Of a DNA stretch of 50,012 bases, positions 26,919-38,564 are shown piece after piece. Numbering within the stretch: position 1 is the stretch's first letter; every line of letters begins with the position of its first letter. Position numbers and translations under genes: made by a program. The notes beneath the pieces were generated by a model. That model was not told the DNA's origin, did no database searches, and worked only from the letters and a program-made list of their open reading frames with translations. Source of the stretch: an uncultured Atopobiaceae bacterium (GTDB lineage: Bacteria > Actinomycetota > Coriobacteriia > Coriobacteriales > Atopobiaceae); assembly GCA_947625235.1 (NCBI GenBank), contig CANQNP010000005.1, positions 1 through 50,012 of the forward strand, given 5' to 3'.

Positions 26919-27104
26919 CTAAACCTCCTCGACCTTCACGAGATGCTTGACCTTGAAGAGCATGCCGCGGACGCTCGGGTTATCCGGCTTTTCCACGACG
27001 TCGCCCGTGTGGTGCAGGCCGAGCGCGTGCACGGTGGCGCGCTGGTCCTTCTTCACGGAGGCCTGCGCGCTCTTCACGAGCGTGATCTTGAGGGTGGAGG
27101 CCAT
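26919..27104 (-). CDS. rpmD: 50S ribosomal protein L30
   Basis: 61 residues, the short bacterial form. [26 protein letters not shown] then [24 protein letters not shown]. Six bases before rplO and three after rpsE. Confidence 0.95.
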   Translation of the reverse strand: MASTLKITLVKSAQASVKKDQRATVHALGLHHTGDVVEKPDNPSVRGMLFKVKHLVKVEEV

Positions 27105-27107
27105 GGG

Positions 27108-27632
27108 TTAGTCCTCCTTCTTCGAGCCGAACATGTGGCCCACGGTGATGCCGCGGCGCTCGGCGGTCTGCTCGGGGCTCTGGAGCTCCTTCAGGCCCTC
27201 TGCGGCGGCCTTGATGATGTTGAGCGCGTTGTTCGTGCCGAGGGACTTCGAGAGCACGTTGCGAATGCCGGCGAGCTCGAAGAGCGGGCGCACCGGACCG
27301 CCGGCGATGACGCCGGTGCCCTCGATGGCCGGCTTGATGAGCACGCGGCCGGCGCCGAAGCGACCCTCCACCGCGTGCGGGATCGAGCCGCCCTCGGTGA
27401 GGGGGATCTCGAACATGTTCTTCTTGGCGTCCTCGACGGCCTTGGAGATGGCCAGCGGCACCTCGGCGGACTTGCCCATGCCGAGGCCCACCTTGCCCTT
27501 CCCGTCGCCGACCACGACGAGCGCGGCGAGCGAGAAGCGGCGGCCGCCCTTGACGACCTTGGACACCCTGTGGATGAAGACGACGCGCTCCTGGAGCTCG
27601 GAAGCTTCGCGCGGACGTCGAGTGCGTGGCAT
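27108..27632 (-). CDS. rpsE: 30S ribosomal protein S5
   Basis: 174 residues. N-terminal double-stranded RNA-binding domain with the [17 protein letters not shown] loop, the site of spectinomycin-resistance changes, here essentially wild type. Followed by [21 protein letters not shown] and the C-terminal [19 protein letters not shown]. Helps translational accuracy and mRNA unwinding. Confidence 0.97.
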   Translation of the reverse strand: MPRTRRPREASELQERVVFIHRVSKVVKGGRRFSLAALVVVGDGKGKVGLGMGKSAEVPLAISKAVEDAKKNMFEIPLTEGGSIPHAVEGRFGAGRVLIKPAIEGTGVIAGGPVRPLFELAGIRNVLSKSLGTNNALNIIKAAAEGLKELQSPEQTAERRGITVGHMFGSKKED

Positions 27633-27643
27633 CTTGCTACCTC

Positions 27644-28012
27644 CTAGAACTCCAGGCCCGCCTCGCGGGCACCCTCGGCCAAAGCCTGCACGCGGCCATG
27701 GTAGATGCGGCCACCACGGTCGAAGCGCACCTGCTTCACCCCGGCGGCGACGGCGCGCTCGCCCACCATCTTGCCCACGAGCTTGGCGGCGTCCTTGTTC
27801 GAGCCGATCTTGCCCGTGGCGCGGAACTCGGGATCGAGCGTGGAGCCGGCGCAGATGGTGTGCGCGTCGACGTCGTCGATCACCTGAGCGTAGATGTGCT
27901 TGTTCGTGCGCGTGACGGCAAGGCGCGGACGATCGGGGGTGCCCCGAAGCTGGTCCTTGCCGCGACGATGGCGGTGCTTGAGGCCCTGGTGCTTTGCCTT
28001 CATCTTGTTCAT
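27644..28012 (-). CDS. rplR: 50S ribosomal protein L18
   Basis: 122 residues. Binds 5S r[37 protein letters not shown] and the C-terminal [26 protein letters not shown] are canonical. The start is uncertain: ATG 28012 lies 13 bases after AAGGAG, and a second ATG at 28003 is possible. Confidence 0.95.
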   Translation of the reverse strand: MNKMKAKHQGLKHRHRRGKDQLRGTPDRPRLAVTRTNKHIYAQVIDDVDAHTICAGSTLDPEFRATGKIGSNKDAAKLVGKMVGERAVAAGVKQVRFDRGGRIYHGRVQALAEGAREAGLEF

Positions 28013-28064
28013 GGGCTTGTTCAGTCTCCTTCGGAAAGCGGATGACGTGCGGGCGTGCCGCGCG

Positions 28065-28601
28065 CTACTTGGCGGCCTTGCCGAGCTTGCGGCGCACGTG
28101 TTCGTTCTCGTAGCGGATGCCCTTGCCCTTATAGGGCTCGGGGGGCCGCTTGGCGCGGATATCGGCCGCCACCTGGCCCACACGCTCCTTGGAGATGCCC
28201 TTCACGGAGATGTGGGTGTTGTCGGGCACCTCGAAGGAGATGCCGTCGCCCGCCGCGATCTTCACGGGGTGCGAGTAGCCGAGCGCGAGCTCGAGGTCGC
28301 GGCCCTTCAGCGTGGCGCGGTAGCCCACGCCCACGAGCTGGAGCTTCTTCTCGAACCCCTCGGAGACGCCGACGACCATGTTGTGCACGAGGGTGCGCGT
28401 GAGGCCGTGCTGCGCGTTGGCCTCGGAGCTCTCGTCCACGGGAGCGACGACGAGCGTCTCCCCCTCCTCGGCAATCTTCACGAGCGGCGAGAAGGTGCGC
28501 GTGAGCTCGCCCTTGGGACCCTTCACGGTGAGGGTCTGCCCGTCGATGGTGCACGTGACCCCGTTGGGGATCTCGACGGGGATCTTTCCGATGCGCGACA
28601 T
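28065..28601 (-). CDS. rplF: 50S ribosomal protein L6
   Basis: 178 residues, two related RNA-binding folds. [17 protein letters not shown] and the C-terminal [24 protein letters not shown] signature are clear. Lies near the factor-binding region of the 50S subunit. Confidence 0.97.
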   Translation of the reverse strand: MSRIGKIPVEIPNGVTCTIDGQTLTVKGPKGELTRTFSPLVKIAEEGETLVVAPVDESSEANAQHGLTRTLVHNMVVGVSEGFEKKLQLVGVGYRATLKGRDLELALGYSHPVKIAAGDGISFEVPDNTHISVKGISKERVGQVAADIRAKRPPEPYKGKGIRYENEHVRRKLGKAAK

Positions 28602-28625
28602 CCGCTTATCCTTTCGCTTCTTCTC

Positions 28626-29024
28626 TTACCAAACGTAGGCGATTACCTCGCCGCCCACGCCGGCGGCGCGGGCGTCGCGATCGCACATCATGCCCTTTGA
28701 CGTGGAGACCACGGCCGTGCCGAGGCCGCCGAGGACGCGCGGCAGGTCGTCGACGGAGCTGTAGATGCGCAGCCCCGGCTTCGAGATGCGACGCAGCCCG
28801 CGGATGACGCGCGTCTTCTTCGGGCCGTACTTCAGGGTGATGGTGAGGGTCTTCTGGGGCTCGGTGTCCTCGACGACGTAGGACTCGATGTAGCCCTCCT
28901 CCTCGAGAACCCGGGCGATCTCAGCCAACACCTTAGAAGACGGCATGGACACGGTGTCCTTGTGGGCCGTCCCGGCGTTGCGGATGCGGGTGAGCATGTC
29001 GGCGATGGGGTCTGTGACGTTCAT
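28626..29024 (-). CDS. rpsH: 30S ribosomal protein S8
   Basis: 132 residues. [17 protein letters not shown] and the C-terminal [31 protein letters not shown] are diagnostic. Central 16S-binding protein, and in other bacteria the repressor of the spc genes. Confidence 0.97.
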   Translation of the reverse strand: MNVTDPIADMLTRIRNAGTAHKDTVSMPSSKVLAEIARVLEEEGYIESYVVEDTEPQKTLTITLKYGPKKTRVIRGLRRISKPGLRIYSSVDDLPRVLGGLGTAVVSTSKGMMCDRDARAAGVGGEVIAYVW

Positions 29025-29093
29025 CCTCGAACTCCTTGGGTGACGATGGCCTGCGCGCCCGAACGGGCGGGCGCGGGCACAGCGCGCGGTCTC

Positions 29094-29279
29094 CTACCAG
29101 CTGGCCTTACGAACGCCGGGCAGCTCGCCGGCGAGCGCGAGCTCGCGCAGGCACACGCGGCAGAGGCCGAACTTGCGGTAGACCGAATGCGGCCTGCCGC
29201 ACCTCTGGCAACGCCTGACCTCTCGGCAGCTGTACTTCGGGGTGCGTTGGGACTTGACGATCATCGACGTCTTGGCCAC
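29094..29279 (-). CDS. rpsZ: 30S ribosomal protein S14 type Z (zinc-binding)
   Basis: 61 residues, the short C+ form: [24 protein letters not shown] gives the C-x2-C...C-x2-C zinc site. [16 protein letters not shown] opens it. The usual place between rplE and rpsH. Confidence 0.97.
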   Translation of the reverse strand: MAKTSMIVKSQRTPKYSCREVRRCQRCGRPHSVYRKFGLCRVCLRELALAGELPGVRKASW

Positions 29280-29313
29280 GGGGAAAGTCCTTTCGTGCGA
29301 GAGGGGGGGCGCC

Positions 29314-29922
29314 TTACGCGGCGTCGCGCTGGAATGGGAAGCCGAAGCCGTCGAGGAGCGCCTTGCCCTCCTCGTCGGTGGCGGCGGTGGTGACGATGGT
29401 GATATCCATGCCGCGCGTGCGATCCACCTTGTCGAAGTCGATCTCGGGGAAGATCGTCTGCTCGGTGACGCCCATGGAGAAGTTGCCGCGCCCGTCGAAG
29501 CTCTTCGGGCTGATGCCGCGGAAGTCGCGGATGCGCGGGATGGCCACGGCGATGAGGCGATCGAGGAAGTCCCACATGCGATCGCCGCGGAGCGTGACCT
29601 TCGCGCCGATCCTCATGCCCGCGCGGAGCTTGAAGCTCGCGATGGACTTCTTCGCCTTGGTGACGAGCGGCTGCTGGCCGCAGATGGTGCGGAGGTCGGC
29701 GACGGCGCCGTCAATGGCCTTCGAATCCACCGCCGCTTCGCCCACGCCCATGTTCACCACGATCTTCTCGATCTTGGGGACCATCATGGGGTTCGTGTAG
29801 TTGAAGCGCTCCTGGAGCTGGCCCCTCACCGTGTCGGCGTAGAGGGTCTTCAGGCGCGGGACGTAGGCCTCGGCCTTGGCGTCAGCGGGAGCCGCTTGCT
29901 TCTTGGCATCCTTGGTGGCCAT
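29314..29922 (-). CDS. rplE: 50S ribosomal protein L5
   Basis: 202 residues; about 20 residues longer than most L5 because of an Ala/Lys-rich N-terminal extension before [42 protein letters not shown] and [15 protein letters not shown] are canonical. Binds 5S rRNA and the P-site tRNA elbow. Confidence 0.97.
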   Translation of the reverse strand: MATKDAKKQAAPADAKAEAYVPRLKTLYADTVRGQLQERFNYTNPMMVPKIEKIVVNMGVGEAAVDSKAIDGAVADLRTICGQQPLVTKAKKSIASFKLRAGMRIGAKVTLRGDRMWDFLDRLIAVAIPRIRDFRGISPKSFDGRGNFSMGVTEQTIFPEIDFDKVDRTRGMDITIVTTAATDEEGKALLDGFGFPFQRDAA

Positions 29923-29972
29923 GGTTTCCTTCCTTTAGCGAGGTTTGGTGCGCGGGGTTTCCGATCTCGCGC

Positions 29973-29994
29973 CCTTCGGGGGCTGCCCCGAAGG
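29973..29994 (-). promoter_or_regulatory. Perfect hairpin in the rplX-rplE spacer
   Basis: CCTTCGGGG and CCCCGAAGG pair perfectly around GCTG within a 91-base spacer, the longest gap in this part of the spc group after those around infA and map. It lacks a T tail, so RNA processing or translational control is as likely as termination. Confidence 0.4.
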
Positions 29995-30013
29995 CCTCAT
30001 GCTCGCGCGGCTC

Positions 30014-30328
30014 CTAGAAATGGGCGCCGCACTTCTTGCAGACGCGGACCTTCTTGCCGTTCTCCACGACATGGCCCACGCGGGTCTTCTCAGAGCACTT
30101 CGGGCACACGAGCATCACGGTGGACGCGTCGACGGTGCCCTCGCGGTCGACGATGCCGCCGGGGTTGTTCGGACCCTGGGCGCGCTGGTGCTTCTTCACC
30201 ATCGCGACGCCCTCGACCGTGACCCTGCCGGTGGCGGGATGGACGCGACGCACCTCGCCGCGGACCCCGCGATCCTTGCCAGAGAGCACCTCGACGGTGT
30301 CGCCCTTCTTCACATGCAGGCTGTTCAT
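30014..30328 (-). CDS. rplX: 50S ribosomal protein L24 (zinc-type)
   Basis: 104 residues. KOW motif HVKKGDTVEVLSGKDRGVRGEV at the start, then two CxxC pairs (CPKCSEKTRVGHV...CKKCG). Initiates 50S assembly. The second of two adjacent ATGs (30328) is chosen, since the AGGAG containing the rplN stop then has a workable 4-base spacing; 30331 is the alternative. Confidence 0.96.
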   Translation of the reverse strand: MNSLHVKKGDTVEVLSGKDRGVRGEVRRVHPATGRVTVEGVAMVKKHQRAQGPNNPGGIVDREGTVDASTVMLVCPKCSEKTRVGHVVENGKKVRVCKKCGAHF

Positions 30329-30335
30329 CATTCTC

Positions 30336-30704
30336 CTAGAGGGTCTCGGGGGCCAGGGAGACGATCTTCATGTAGCGGCGATCGCGCAGCTCGCGCGCCA
30401 CCGGACCGAAGATGCGGGTCCCGACCGGGCCACCGTCCTTGTCGATGAGGACGCAGGCGTTCTGGTCGAAGCGGATGAAGGAGCCGTCCTTGCGGCGGAG
30501 CGCCTTCTTCGTGCGCACCACGACGCAGCGCACGACGTCGCCCTTCTTCACGTTGCCGCCGGGCGTGGCCTCCTGCACCGCGCAGACGATGACGTCTGCG
30601 ATGCCGGCGTAGCGACGCTTGGAGCCACCGAGCACCTTGATGCACCTCACCTTGCGTGCGCCGGAGTTGTCGGCGACGGTGAGCATCGTCTGCATTTGGA
30701 TCAT
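30336..30704 (-). CDS. rplN: 50S ribosomal protein L14
   Basis: 122 residues, exact family length. [27 protein letters not shown] and [29 protein letters not shown] are canonical. Forms an intersubunit bridge. Confidence 0.98.
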   Translation of the reverse strand: MIQMQTMLTVADNSGARKVRCIKVLGGSKRRYAGIADVIVCAVQEATPGGNVKKGDVVRCVVVRTKKALRRKDGSFIRFDQNACVLIDKDGGPVGTRIFGPVARELRDRRYMKIVSLAPETL

Positions 30705-30750
30705 GGGTTCCTCCGATAGGTCTTGATCGCTTGGCGAGCGGGGCGGCGCC

Positions 30751-31017
30751 CTACTCGGCCTTCTCCACCACGTCGACGAGGCGCCAGCGCTTGGTCTTGG
30801 AGAGCGGACGCGTCTCCATCACGCGCACGGTGTCGCCGAGCGCGGCCTCGCCCTTCTCGTCGTGGACGTGGAGCTTCTTCGAGCGGTTCATCATCTTCTT
30901 GTACTTGGGATGCGGGATCCGCTCGTTGATGGTGACGGTGATGGTCTTCTCACCGGCGAGCGAGGTCACCTGCCCCTGGCGCACCTTACGGCGGTTGCGA
31001 GCTTCGGTTTCAGGCAT
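30751..31017 (-). CDS. rpsQ: 30S ribosomal protein S17
   Basis: 88 residues. [38 protein letters not shown] and [21 protein letters not shown] are diagnostic. ATG at 31017 follows AGGGGAG; sequence upstream is not conserved. Confidence 0.97.
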   Translation of the reverse strand: MPETEARNRRKVRQGQVTSLAGEKTITVTINERIPHPKYKKMMNRSKKLHVHDEKGEAALGDTVRVMETRPLSKTKRWRLVDVVEKAE

Positions 31018-31027
31018 GGACACTCCC

Positions 31028-31237
31028 CTACTTGGACGCGTTGGCCGCGGCGAGCTCACGGGCGCGGATCTCGGTTTGGATGCGGGCGATATCGCGCTTC
31101 ACGGTGGTCACGCGCGCCGTGTTGTCGAGGCGGCTCGTGGCCATCTGGAAGCGGAGGTTGAAGAGCTCCACGCGACCGTCCTCGAGCTTCTGGGCGAGCT
31201 CGGCGTCGGAGAGGGCCCTCACTTCTTGAGGCTTCAT
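31028..31237 (-). CDS. rpmC: 50S ribosomal protein L29
   Basis: 69 residues, two helices: VRALSDAELAQKLEDGRVELFNLRFQ then LDNTARVTTVKRDIARIQTEI. At the peptide exit, a docking site for trigger factor and SRP. ATG at 31237 is 8 bases after GGGGG; an upstream TTG is less likely. Confidence 0.96.
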   Translation of the reverse strand: MKPQEVRALSDAELAQKLEDGRVELFNLRFQMATSRLDNTARVTTVKRDIARIQTEIRARELAAANASK

Positions 31238-31250
31238 ACGCAAATCCCCC

Positions 31251-32378
<1,128 letters not shown>

Positions 32379-32382
32379 GGCG

Positions 32383-32748
32383 CTACGCCTCCCTTCTCGG
32401 AGCGACGGTGACGGTGATGTGGCTCGTGCGCTTGTTGATGCGCGACGCGGAGCCCTTGGCCCTCGGGCGGATGCGCTTCAAGGTGGGGCCCTCGTCCACA
32501 TAGGTCTCGAAGACGTAGAGCTCGTCTTCGCGGATGCCGTTGTTCTCGTAGGCGTTCGCCACGGCGGAGCGCAGGACCTTCTCCACGTCGGTGGCCACGG
32601 CCTTCGGGCTGAAGTGCAGAAGGTCGAAGGCGTCGGTCACGCTCTTCTTGCGGATCTGGTCCACCACGAGGCGCGCCTTGCGCGGGGCCACGCGCACATA
32701 CTTGGCCGTCGCGGAGACGTGGTTTTTGTTGGTGTCGGTCTTGACCAT
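32383..32748 (-). CDS. rplV: 50S ribosomal protein L22
   Basis: 121 residues. [20 protein letters not shown] and the long beta-hairpin that lines the exit tunnel ([16 protein letters not shown]). The hairpin tip has Ser where E. coli and B. subtilis have Arg (GRA to GSA), a position facing the tunnel constriction near the macrolide site. Confidence 0.97.
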   Translation of the reverse strand: MVKTDTNKNHVSATAKYVRVAPRKARLVVDQIRKKSVTDAFDLLHFSPKAVATDVEKVLRSAVANAYENNGIREDELYVFETYVDEGPTLKRIRPRAKGSASRINKRTSHITVTVAPRREA

Positions 32749-32771
32749 GTTTTGCGGTCTCCTTAGCGCGC

Positions 32772-33029
32772 TTAGGACTTATGTCCGCGGAAGGTGCGGG
32801 TGGGAGCGAACTCGCCGAGCTTGTGGCCCACCATGGATTCGGTGACGTAGACGGGCACATGGCGGCGACCGTCGTGGACGGCGATGGTGTGGCCCACCAT
32901 GTCGGGGAAGATCGTCGAGGCCCGAGACCACGTCTTGATGACGTCGTGGGTGCCGGCCTCGTTCTGGGCGATCACGCGCTCGAGGAGACGGGTCTCCACG
33001 TACGGTCCCTTTTTCAGGCTTCTACTCAT
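32772..33029 (-). CDS. rpsS: 30S ribosomal protein S19
   Basis: 85 residues. [52 protein letters not shown] at 33029 follows AAAGGAG. Forms the 30S head with S13. Confidence 0.98.
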   Translation of the reverse strand: MSRSLKKGPYVETRLLERVIAQNEAGTHDVIKTWSRASTIFPDMVGHTIAVHDGRRHVPVYVTESMVGHKLGEFAPTRTFRGHKS

Positions 33030-33048
33030 GGGATTCGCTCCTTTGGCG

Positions 33049-33882
33049 CTACTTCGTGCGGCGACGACGGATGATGAGCGCGTTGCTCTGCTTCTTGGGG
33101 TCGCGGGTCTTCTTGCCCTTGGAGGGCTTGCCCCACGGAGACACGGACGGACGGCCCGAGGTGTGGTTCTTGCCCTCGCCGCCGCCATGCGGGTGGTCGA
33201 CCGGGTTCATGACGGTGCCGCGCACGTGCGGGCGACGACCCTTCCAGCGGTTGCGGCCGGCCTTGCCGATCTTGATGTTGCCGTGGTCGGCGTTGCCCAC
33301 CTCGCCCACCGTCGCACGGCAGGTGAGAAGGACGCGGCGCATCTCGGAGGAGGGCATGCGGAGGATGGCGTACTTGCCCTCCTTGCCCATGAGCTGCACC
33401 GAGGTGCCGGCGGAGCGGGCGATGGCCGCGCCCTTGCCGGGCTGGAACTCGATGGCGTGGACGAGGGTGCCCACGGGGATCGCGGAGAGCGGCAGGGCGT
33501 TGCCGGGCTTGATGTCGGCGTCGGGACCCGCCTCGACGGTGTCGCCCACCTTGAGCCCCTTCGGGCAGAGGATGTAGGCCTTCGCGCCGTCGGCGTAGTG
33601 GAGGAGCGCCAGGCGAGCCGAGCGATTCGGGTCGTACTCGATGGCGGCCACCTTCGCGGGTACGCCGTCCTTGTTGCGCTTGAAGTCGATCACGCGATAG
33701 CGGCGCTTGTGGCCGCCACCGTGGTGGCGCATGGTGAGGTGGCCGTCGTTGTTGCGGCCGGCCTTCTTGGAAAGCGGCTCGATGAGCGCCTTCTCCGGAG
33801 TGGTCTTGGTGATCTCGGAGAAGTCGGAGATCGTCTGGAAGCGGCGACCGGCGCTCGTGGGCTTCAGTCTCTTAACGGGCAT
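33049..33882 (-). CDS. rplB: 50S ribosomal protein L2
   Basis: 277 residues. Needed for peptidyl transfer and subunit joining. [16 protein letters not shown] and the C-terminal [17 protein letters not shown] with the conserved His are present. Ends in the basic RRRRTK tail. Confidence 0.98.
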   Translation of the reverse strand: MPVKRLKPTSAGRRFQTISDFSEITKTTPEKALIEPLSKKAGRNNDGHLTMRHHGGGHKRRYRVIDFKRNKDGVPAKVAAIEYDPNRSARLALLHYADGAKAYILCPKGLKVGDTVEAGPDADIKPGNALPLSAIPVGTLVHAIEFQPGKGAAIARSAGTSVQLMGKEGKYAILRMPSSEMRRVLLTCRATVGEVGNADHGNIKIGKAGRNRWKGRRPHVRGTVMNPVDHPHGGGEGKNHTSGRPSVSPWGKPSKGKKTRDPKKQSNALIIRRRRTK

Positions 33883-33906
33883 GTGCTACGTCCTTCCGAG
33901 GAGCGC

Positions 33907-34206
33907 CTAGGCGCTGGCCGATTGGTCGCCGAAGATCTCGATGGTGTCGCCCTCCGCGAGGGTGACCACGGCCTTCTTCCACGTGCGTGTGAGGCCGCGC
34001 TGGTAGCGCATGCGCTTGGGCTTCGGCTTCATCCAGAGCGTGTTCACCTTGGTGACGTGCACGCCGAATACCTTCTCCACCGCGTCCTTGATCTCCTCCT
34101 TGGGGGCGTCGGGCGCCACCTCGAAGGTGTACTTGTTGGCCTCCATGAGGTCATAGGAACGCTCGGTGACGATGGGCCGGATGATGACGTTGTAGGGCGA
34201 GTTCAT
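33907..34206 (-). CDS. rplW: 50S ribosomal protein L23
   Basis: 99 residues. PIVTERSYDLMEANKYTFEV and VTKVNTLWMKPKPKRMRYQRG are canonical. Docking point for trigger factor and SRP at the tunnel exit. Overlaps the rplD stop by one base. Confidence 0.97.
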   Translation of the reverse strand: MNSPYNVIIRPIVTERSYDLMEANKYTFEVAPDAPKEEIKDAVEKVFGVHVTKVNTLWMKPKPKRMRYQRGLTRTWKKAVVTLAEGDTIEIFGDQSASA

Positions 34207-34832
34207 CAGGCGAGCACCTCCCCAAAGTGAGTCGCAACGGCCTCGGTGAGGATGAGGCAGGCGTTGTCCACGAGGTTGTGGGCGTTGGCCTGCGCGTCTT
34301 CGACAACGCGAACGCCGGGAATGTTCCTGAAGGAGAGCTCGACGACGTCGCTCTCGCGTGGCACGACGAGCGTCACGCGCTTGCCCTCGGCGCCGAGCGC
34401 GTTGAGCACCTTTGCGGCATCCTTGGTCTTGGGCGCGTCGAGCTCGATCTTGTCCACGACCACCAGCTCGCCGTCGGCAAGCTTGCCGGAGAGCACGGAG
34501 CGCATGGCGAGCTTGACTTCCTTCTTATTGGAGTGCTTGGCGTGCGAGCGCGGGGTAGGCCCGAAGACCACGCCGCCGCCCTTCCACTGCGCGGCGCGCG
34601 TGGAGCCCTGGCGCGCACGGCCGGTGCCCTTCTGGCGCCACGGCTTGCGGCCGCCGCCGGACACGTCGGAGCGGCCCTTCACGGCGTGCGTCCCCTGGCG
34701 AAGGGAGGAGAGGTAGTTCGTGACGACGCTGTGGACCACGGCGATGTTCGGCTCGATGCCGAAGACGGCGTCGGCAAGCTCGAGCGTGCCCGCCGCCTTT
34801 CCCGTCTGGTCCTTCATCTCTACGGAAGCCAT
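34206..34832 (-). CDS. rplD: 50S ribosomal protein L4
   Basis: 208 residues. The tunnel loop ([30 protein letters not shown]) is normal for actinobacteria. In other bacteria L4 also represses the S10 operon. No clear leader structure that would show this was seen upstream of rpsJ. Confidence 0.97.
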   Translation of the reverse strand: MASVEMKDQTGKAAGTLELADAVFGIEPNIAVVHSVVTNYLSSLRQGTHAVKGRSDVSGGGRKPWRQKGTGRARQGSTRAAQWKGGGVVFGPTPRSHAKHSNKKEVKLAMRSVLSGKLADGELVVVDKIELDAPKTKDAAKVLNALGAEGKRVTLVVPRESDVVELSFRNIPGVRVVEDAQANAHNLVDNACLILTEAVATHFGEVLA

Positions 34833-34868
34833 CGATCTTTATCCTGTCTCTTCGATCTGTCGCCTGGC

Positions 34869-35492
34869 TTAGCGGACGCGGGAGACCTCGATGAGGCCAC
34901 CCTTGCCGCCGGGCACGGCACCGCGCACGAGCATGAGGTTTCGCTCGGGGTCGACGGACATGACTTTGAGGTTCTTCACGGTCACGCGCGCGTTGCCCAT
35001 CTGCCCGGCCATCTTCAGGCCCTTGCGGACCTCTCCGGGATAGGCGCACTGGCCGATGGAGCCGGGACGGCGCTGGTTGCGCGAGCCGTGGGTCATCGGG
35101 CCGCAGGCGAAGTTCCAGCGGCGGATGGTGCCCTGGAAGCCCTTGCCCTTGGAGGTGCCCGCCACGTCCACGAGCGCCACGTCCTTGAAGTCCTCGGCGC
35201 TCACGACGTCGCCCGCCTTGAGCTCGGCGCCGTCTTCGGCCTTCACCTCGCGGAGGAAGCGCACGGGCTCCACGCCCGCCTTCGCGAAGTGGCCCGCGAG
35301 GGGCTTGTTCACGCGCGAGGCCTTGACCTCGCCGAAGCCGAGCTGAACCGCCGCGTAGCCGTCGGTCTCGGGGGTCTTCACCTGGCAGACCACGCAGGGA
35401 CCGAGCTCGATGGCGGTGACGGCGACGACGTTGTCGGCTTCGTCCCAGATCTGGGTCATGCCGATCTTTCGTCCGAGGAGGGTGTTCACCAT
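34869..35492 (-). CDS. rplC: 50S ribosomal protein L3
   Basis: 207 residues. MVNTLLGRKIGMTQIWDEADN starts the family homology, and GTSKGKGFQGTIRRWNFA...HGSRNQRRPGSIG holds the loop near the peptidyl-transferase centre. The ATG at 35492 has only a weak purine stretch upstream; start chosen by homology. Confidence 0.96.
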   Translation of the reverse strand: MVNTLLGRKIGMTQIWDEADNVVAVTAIELGPCVVCQVKTPETDGYAAVQLGFGEVKASRVNKPLAGHFAKAGVEPVRFLREVKAEDGAELKAGDVVSAEDFKDVALVDVAGTSKGKGFQGTIRRWNFACGPMTHGSRNQRRPGSIGQCAYPGEVRKGLKMAGQMGNARVTVKNLKVMSVDPERNLMLVRGAVPGGKGGLIEVSRVR

Positions 35493-35571
35493 GGTTCGCG
35501 TTCCAAATCTCTTCGGCGGTCGCGGGCGCATTTCCCGGAGGACCGCGGGCTTTCGGCCGCTCGGGGCCGCT

Positions 35572-35880
35572 CTAGAGCTTGATCTCGATGTCAACTCCGG
35601 CGGGGAGCTTGAGGTTCATGAGCTTGTCCACCGTGGAGGGCGTCGGGTCGAGGATGTCGATCAGGCGCTTGTGCGTCTTCATCTCGAACTGCTCCCGCGA
35701 GTCCTTGTCCTTGTGCGGGGAGCGGATGACGCAGTAGAGCGAGCGCTCGGTGGGCAGCGGGATGGGGCCCGCGACCCGCGAACCGTTCTGCTGCGCGGTG
35801 TCGACGATGAGCTTGGAGGACTGGTCCACGACCTCGTGGTCGAAGCCGCGAAGGCGGATCCTGATCTTCTCGCTTGGCAA
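35572..35880 (-). CDS. rpsJ: 30S ribosomal protein S10 (NusE)
   Basis: 102 residues with a TTG start at 35880, which follows AAGGAG by 6 bases and gives the canonical [19 protein letters not shown] and exact family length. Contains [38 protein letters not shown] without change. Also acts in NusB-S10 antitermination. First gene of the S10 group, 70 bases after fusA, with no promoter evident between, so read-through from the str genes is likely. Confidence 0.96.
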   Translation of the reverse strand: MPSEKIRIRLRGFDHEVVDQSSKLIVDTAQQNGSRVAGPIPLPTERSLYCVIRSPHKDKDSREQFEMKTHKRLIDILDPTPSTVDKLMNLKLPAGVDIEIKL

Positions 35881-35950
35881 AACCGCTCCTTCTCCTCGGG
35901 GCGCGAGGGTTGCCCGCGCCACCGGTCGTTTCTCGCCGGACGCCGCTCCC

Positions 35951-38041
35951 TTAGGAGTTCGTCCCTGCCTTGGCTCTGATCTCTTCGGACACCGAGGCGG
36001 GCACGGGCTCATACTCGGCGAATTGCATCGTGTAGCTCGCGCGACCCTGCGTCTGGCTGCGGAGGTCCGTGGCGTAGCCAAACATCTCGCCCAGGGGCAC
36101 CTTGGCTTTGATGACCTTGGAGTTGCGACGATCCTCCATGCCCTCGATCTTGCCCCTGCGGCTGGAGAGGTTGCCCATGACGTCGCCCATGTAGGCTTCG
36201 GGCGTCTCCACCTCCACGGCCTCGATGGGCTCGAGGAGCACGGGCTTCGAGCGCTTGAGGGCTTCCTTCACCGCCATGGAGCCGGCGATCTTGAAGGCGG
36301 CTTCGGAGCTGTCCACCTCGTGGTAGGAGCCGTCGATGAGCCGCACCTTCACGTCCACCACGGGGTAGCCCGCGATGACGCCGGCTTGGAGGGCCTCTTG
36401 GATGCCCTTGTCCACGGCCGGGATGAACTCCTTGGGGATCACGCCGCCCACGATGCCGTTCTCGAACTCATAGCCGCTGCCCGGCTCGAGGGGCTCGAGG
36501 CTGATGACGGCGTGGCCGTACTGGCCGTGGCCGCCCGTCTGGCGCACGAACTTGCCCTCGGCCTTCGGCACCGCCTGGCCGGCGGTCTCGCGATAGGCCA
36601 CCTGGGGCTTGCCAACGTTCGCGTCCACTTTGAACTCGCGACGCAGGCGGTCGATGATGATCTCCAAGTGCAGCTCGCCCATGCCGGCGATGATCGTCTG
36701 GCCGGTCTCGTGGTCGGTGCGCACCTGGAAGGTGGGGTCCTCCTCGGCGAGCTTCGCGAGGCCCACGCTCATCTTGTCCTGCTCGGCCTTCGTCTTCGGC
36801 TCCACGGCCACGTCGATGACGGGCGTGGGGAAGTCGATGGATTCGAGGATGATGGGGTGCTTCTCGTCGCAGAGGGTGTCGCCGGTGGTGGTGTTCTTGA
36901 GGCCCACGCAGGCCACGATGTCGGCCGTGGAGCAGGCGTCGAGGTCCTGGCGGTCGTTCGCGTTCATCTCGAGGATGCGCCCGAGGCGCTCGCGCTCGCC
37001 CTTGCCGGCGTTCAGCACGTAGGAGCCGCTCTTCGCGGTGCCCGAGTACACGCGCAGGTACGTGAGCTTACCCACGTAGGGATCCGTCATGATCTTGAAC
37101 GCGAGCGCGCTGAAGGGCTCGTCGTTTTGGGCCTTGCGCTCCTCGATCTGCCCGGTCTTGGGGTTCTCGCCCTCCACGGGCGGGATGTCGAGCGGGCTCG
37201 GGAGGTAGTCCACCACGGCGTCGAGGAGCTCCTGGATGCCCTTGTTCTTGTAGGCGGAGCCCACGAGCACGGGGTTGAGCTCGTTCGCGAGGGTGCCCTT
37301 GCGGATGGCCGCCTTGAGCACGTCCACGGGGATCTCGGCGTCCTCGAGGATGAGCTCCATGAGTTCGTCGGAGTAGTCCGCCGCCGCCTCGAGGAGCTCG
37401 GTGCGCTTCTCCTCCACGATGTCGGCGAACTCCGCGGGGATCTCGTCGAGCTCCTCGGGGTAGATCATGCCGTCGGAATCCTCTTTGAAGTCCCAGGCGG
37501 TCATGGTCACGAGGTCGATGAGGCCCCAGAACTGGTTCTCGGCGCCCATCGGCACCTGGATGGCCACGGCGTTCGCCGCGAGGCGATCCTTCATCGTCTC
37601 GATGGCGTTCCAGAAGTCCGCGCCGATGCGATCGTACTTGTTGATGAACGCGATGCGCGGGACGTTGTAGTTCGTGGCCTGGCGCCACACGGTCTCGGAC
37701 TGCGGCTGCACGCCGGCCACCGCGTCGAACACGGCCACGGCGCCGTCGAGCACGCGGAGGCTGCGCTCGACCTCGCTCGTGAAGTCCACGTGGCCCGGGG
37801 TGTCGATGATCTGGATGACCTTGTCCTTCCAGAAGCACGTGGTGGCGGCGGAGGTGATGGTCACGCCGCGCTCCTGCTCCTGCACCATCCAGTCCATGAC
37901 GGCGGCGCCGTCATGGACCTCACCGATCTTGTGGGTCTTGCCCGTGTAGTAGAGGATGCGCTCGGTGGTGGTCGTCTTGCCGGCATCGATGTGGGCCATG
38001 ATGCCGATGTTGCGAATGTCTTTGAGCTTGTACCTGCTCAT
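35951..38041 (-). CDS. fusA: Elongation factor G
   Basis: 696 residues. Translocation GTPase: P-loop [15 protein letters not shown], switch [14 protein letters not shown]3 DTPGHVDF and G4 [10 protein letters not shown] (most EF-G have NKMD). Domains II-V follow with full length. Followed by rpsJ rather than tuf, so the EF-Tu gene must lie elsewhere in the genome. Confidence 0.98.
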   Translation of the reverse strand: MSRYKLKDIRNIGIMAHIDAGKTTTTERILYYTGKTHKIGEVHDGAAVMDWMVQEQERGVTITSAATTCFWKDKVIQIIDTPGHVDFTSEVERSLRVLDGAVAVFDAVAGVQPQSETVWRQATNYNVPRIAFINKYDRIGADFWNAIETMKDRLAANAVAIQVPMGAENQFWGLIDLVTMTAWDFKEDSDGMIYPEELDEIPAEFADIVEEKRTELLEAAADYSDELMELILEDAEIPVDVLKAAIRKGTLANELNPVLVGSAYKNKGIQELLDAVVDYLPSPLDIPPVEGENPKTGQIEERKAQNDEPFSALAFKIMTDPYVGKLTYLRVYSGTAKSGSYVLNAGKGERERLGRILEMNANDRQDLDACSTADIVACVGLKNTTTGDTLCDEKHPIILESIDFPTPVIDVAVEPKTKAEQDKMSVGLAKLAEEDPTFQVRTDHETGQTIIAGMGELHLEIIIDRLRREFKVDANVGKPQVAYRETAGQAVPKAEGKFVRQTGGHGQYGHAVISLEPLEPGSGYEFENGIVGGVIPKEFIPAVDKGIQEALQAGVIAGYPVVDVKVRLIDGSYHEVDSSEAAFKIAGSMAVKEALKRSKPVLLEPIEAVEVETPEAYMGDVMGNLSSRRGKIEGMEDRRNSKVIKAKVPLGEMFGYATDLRSQTQGRASYTMQFAEYEPVPASVSEEIRAKAGTNS

Positions 38042-38069
38042 GAGATGCGAATTCCTTTGCGTCCGCGCA

Positions 38070-38540
38070 CTACCAGCGGTAGTGAGAGAAGGCGCGGTTG
38101 GCCTCGGCCATCTTGAACACGTCCTCGCGGCGCTTCACCGAGGCGCCCACGCCATTGGAGGCGTCGAGGATCTCGGCGGCCAGGCGCTCCTTCATGGTCT
38201 TCTCGCGCCTTCCGCGGGAGAACGTGACGATCCAGCGGATCGCGAGCGTCTGGGCGCGGCGGGAGTTCACCTCCATGGGCACCTGATACGTGGCGCCGCC
38301 GACGCGCTTGGGCTTCACCTCGAGCGTCGGGCGGACGTTGTCCATGGCCTTCTTGAAGACAGACAGGGGATCCTGGCCGCTCTTCTCGGCGATCTCGTCG
38401 AACGCGCCGTAGACGATGCGCTCGGCCACGGACTTCTTGCCGTGGAGGAGGACCTTGTTGATGAGCTGGGTGACCAGGCGATTGTTGTAGACGGCGTCGG
38501 GAGCGATTTCCCGGCGGGTAGCGGCGGCACGACGCGGCAT
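38070..38540 (-). CDS. rpsG: 30S ribosomal protein S7
   Basis: 156 residues. [36 protein letters not shown] and [24 protein letters not shown] are canonical. Organises the 30S head and the E-site; represses the str operon in other bacteria. Confidence 0.98.
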   Translation of the reverse strand: MPRRAAATRREIAPDAVYNNRLVTQLINKVLLHGKKSVAERIVYGAFDEIAEKSGQDPLSVFKKAMDNVRPTLEVKPKRVGGATYQVPMEVNSRRAQTLAIRWIVTFSRGRREKTMKERLAAEILDASNGVGASVKRREDVFKMAEANRAFSHYRW

Positions 38541-38564
38541 GGACGCGATCCTTTCGAAGGGGGA

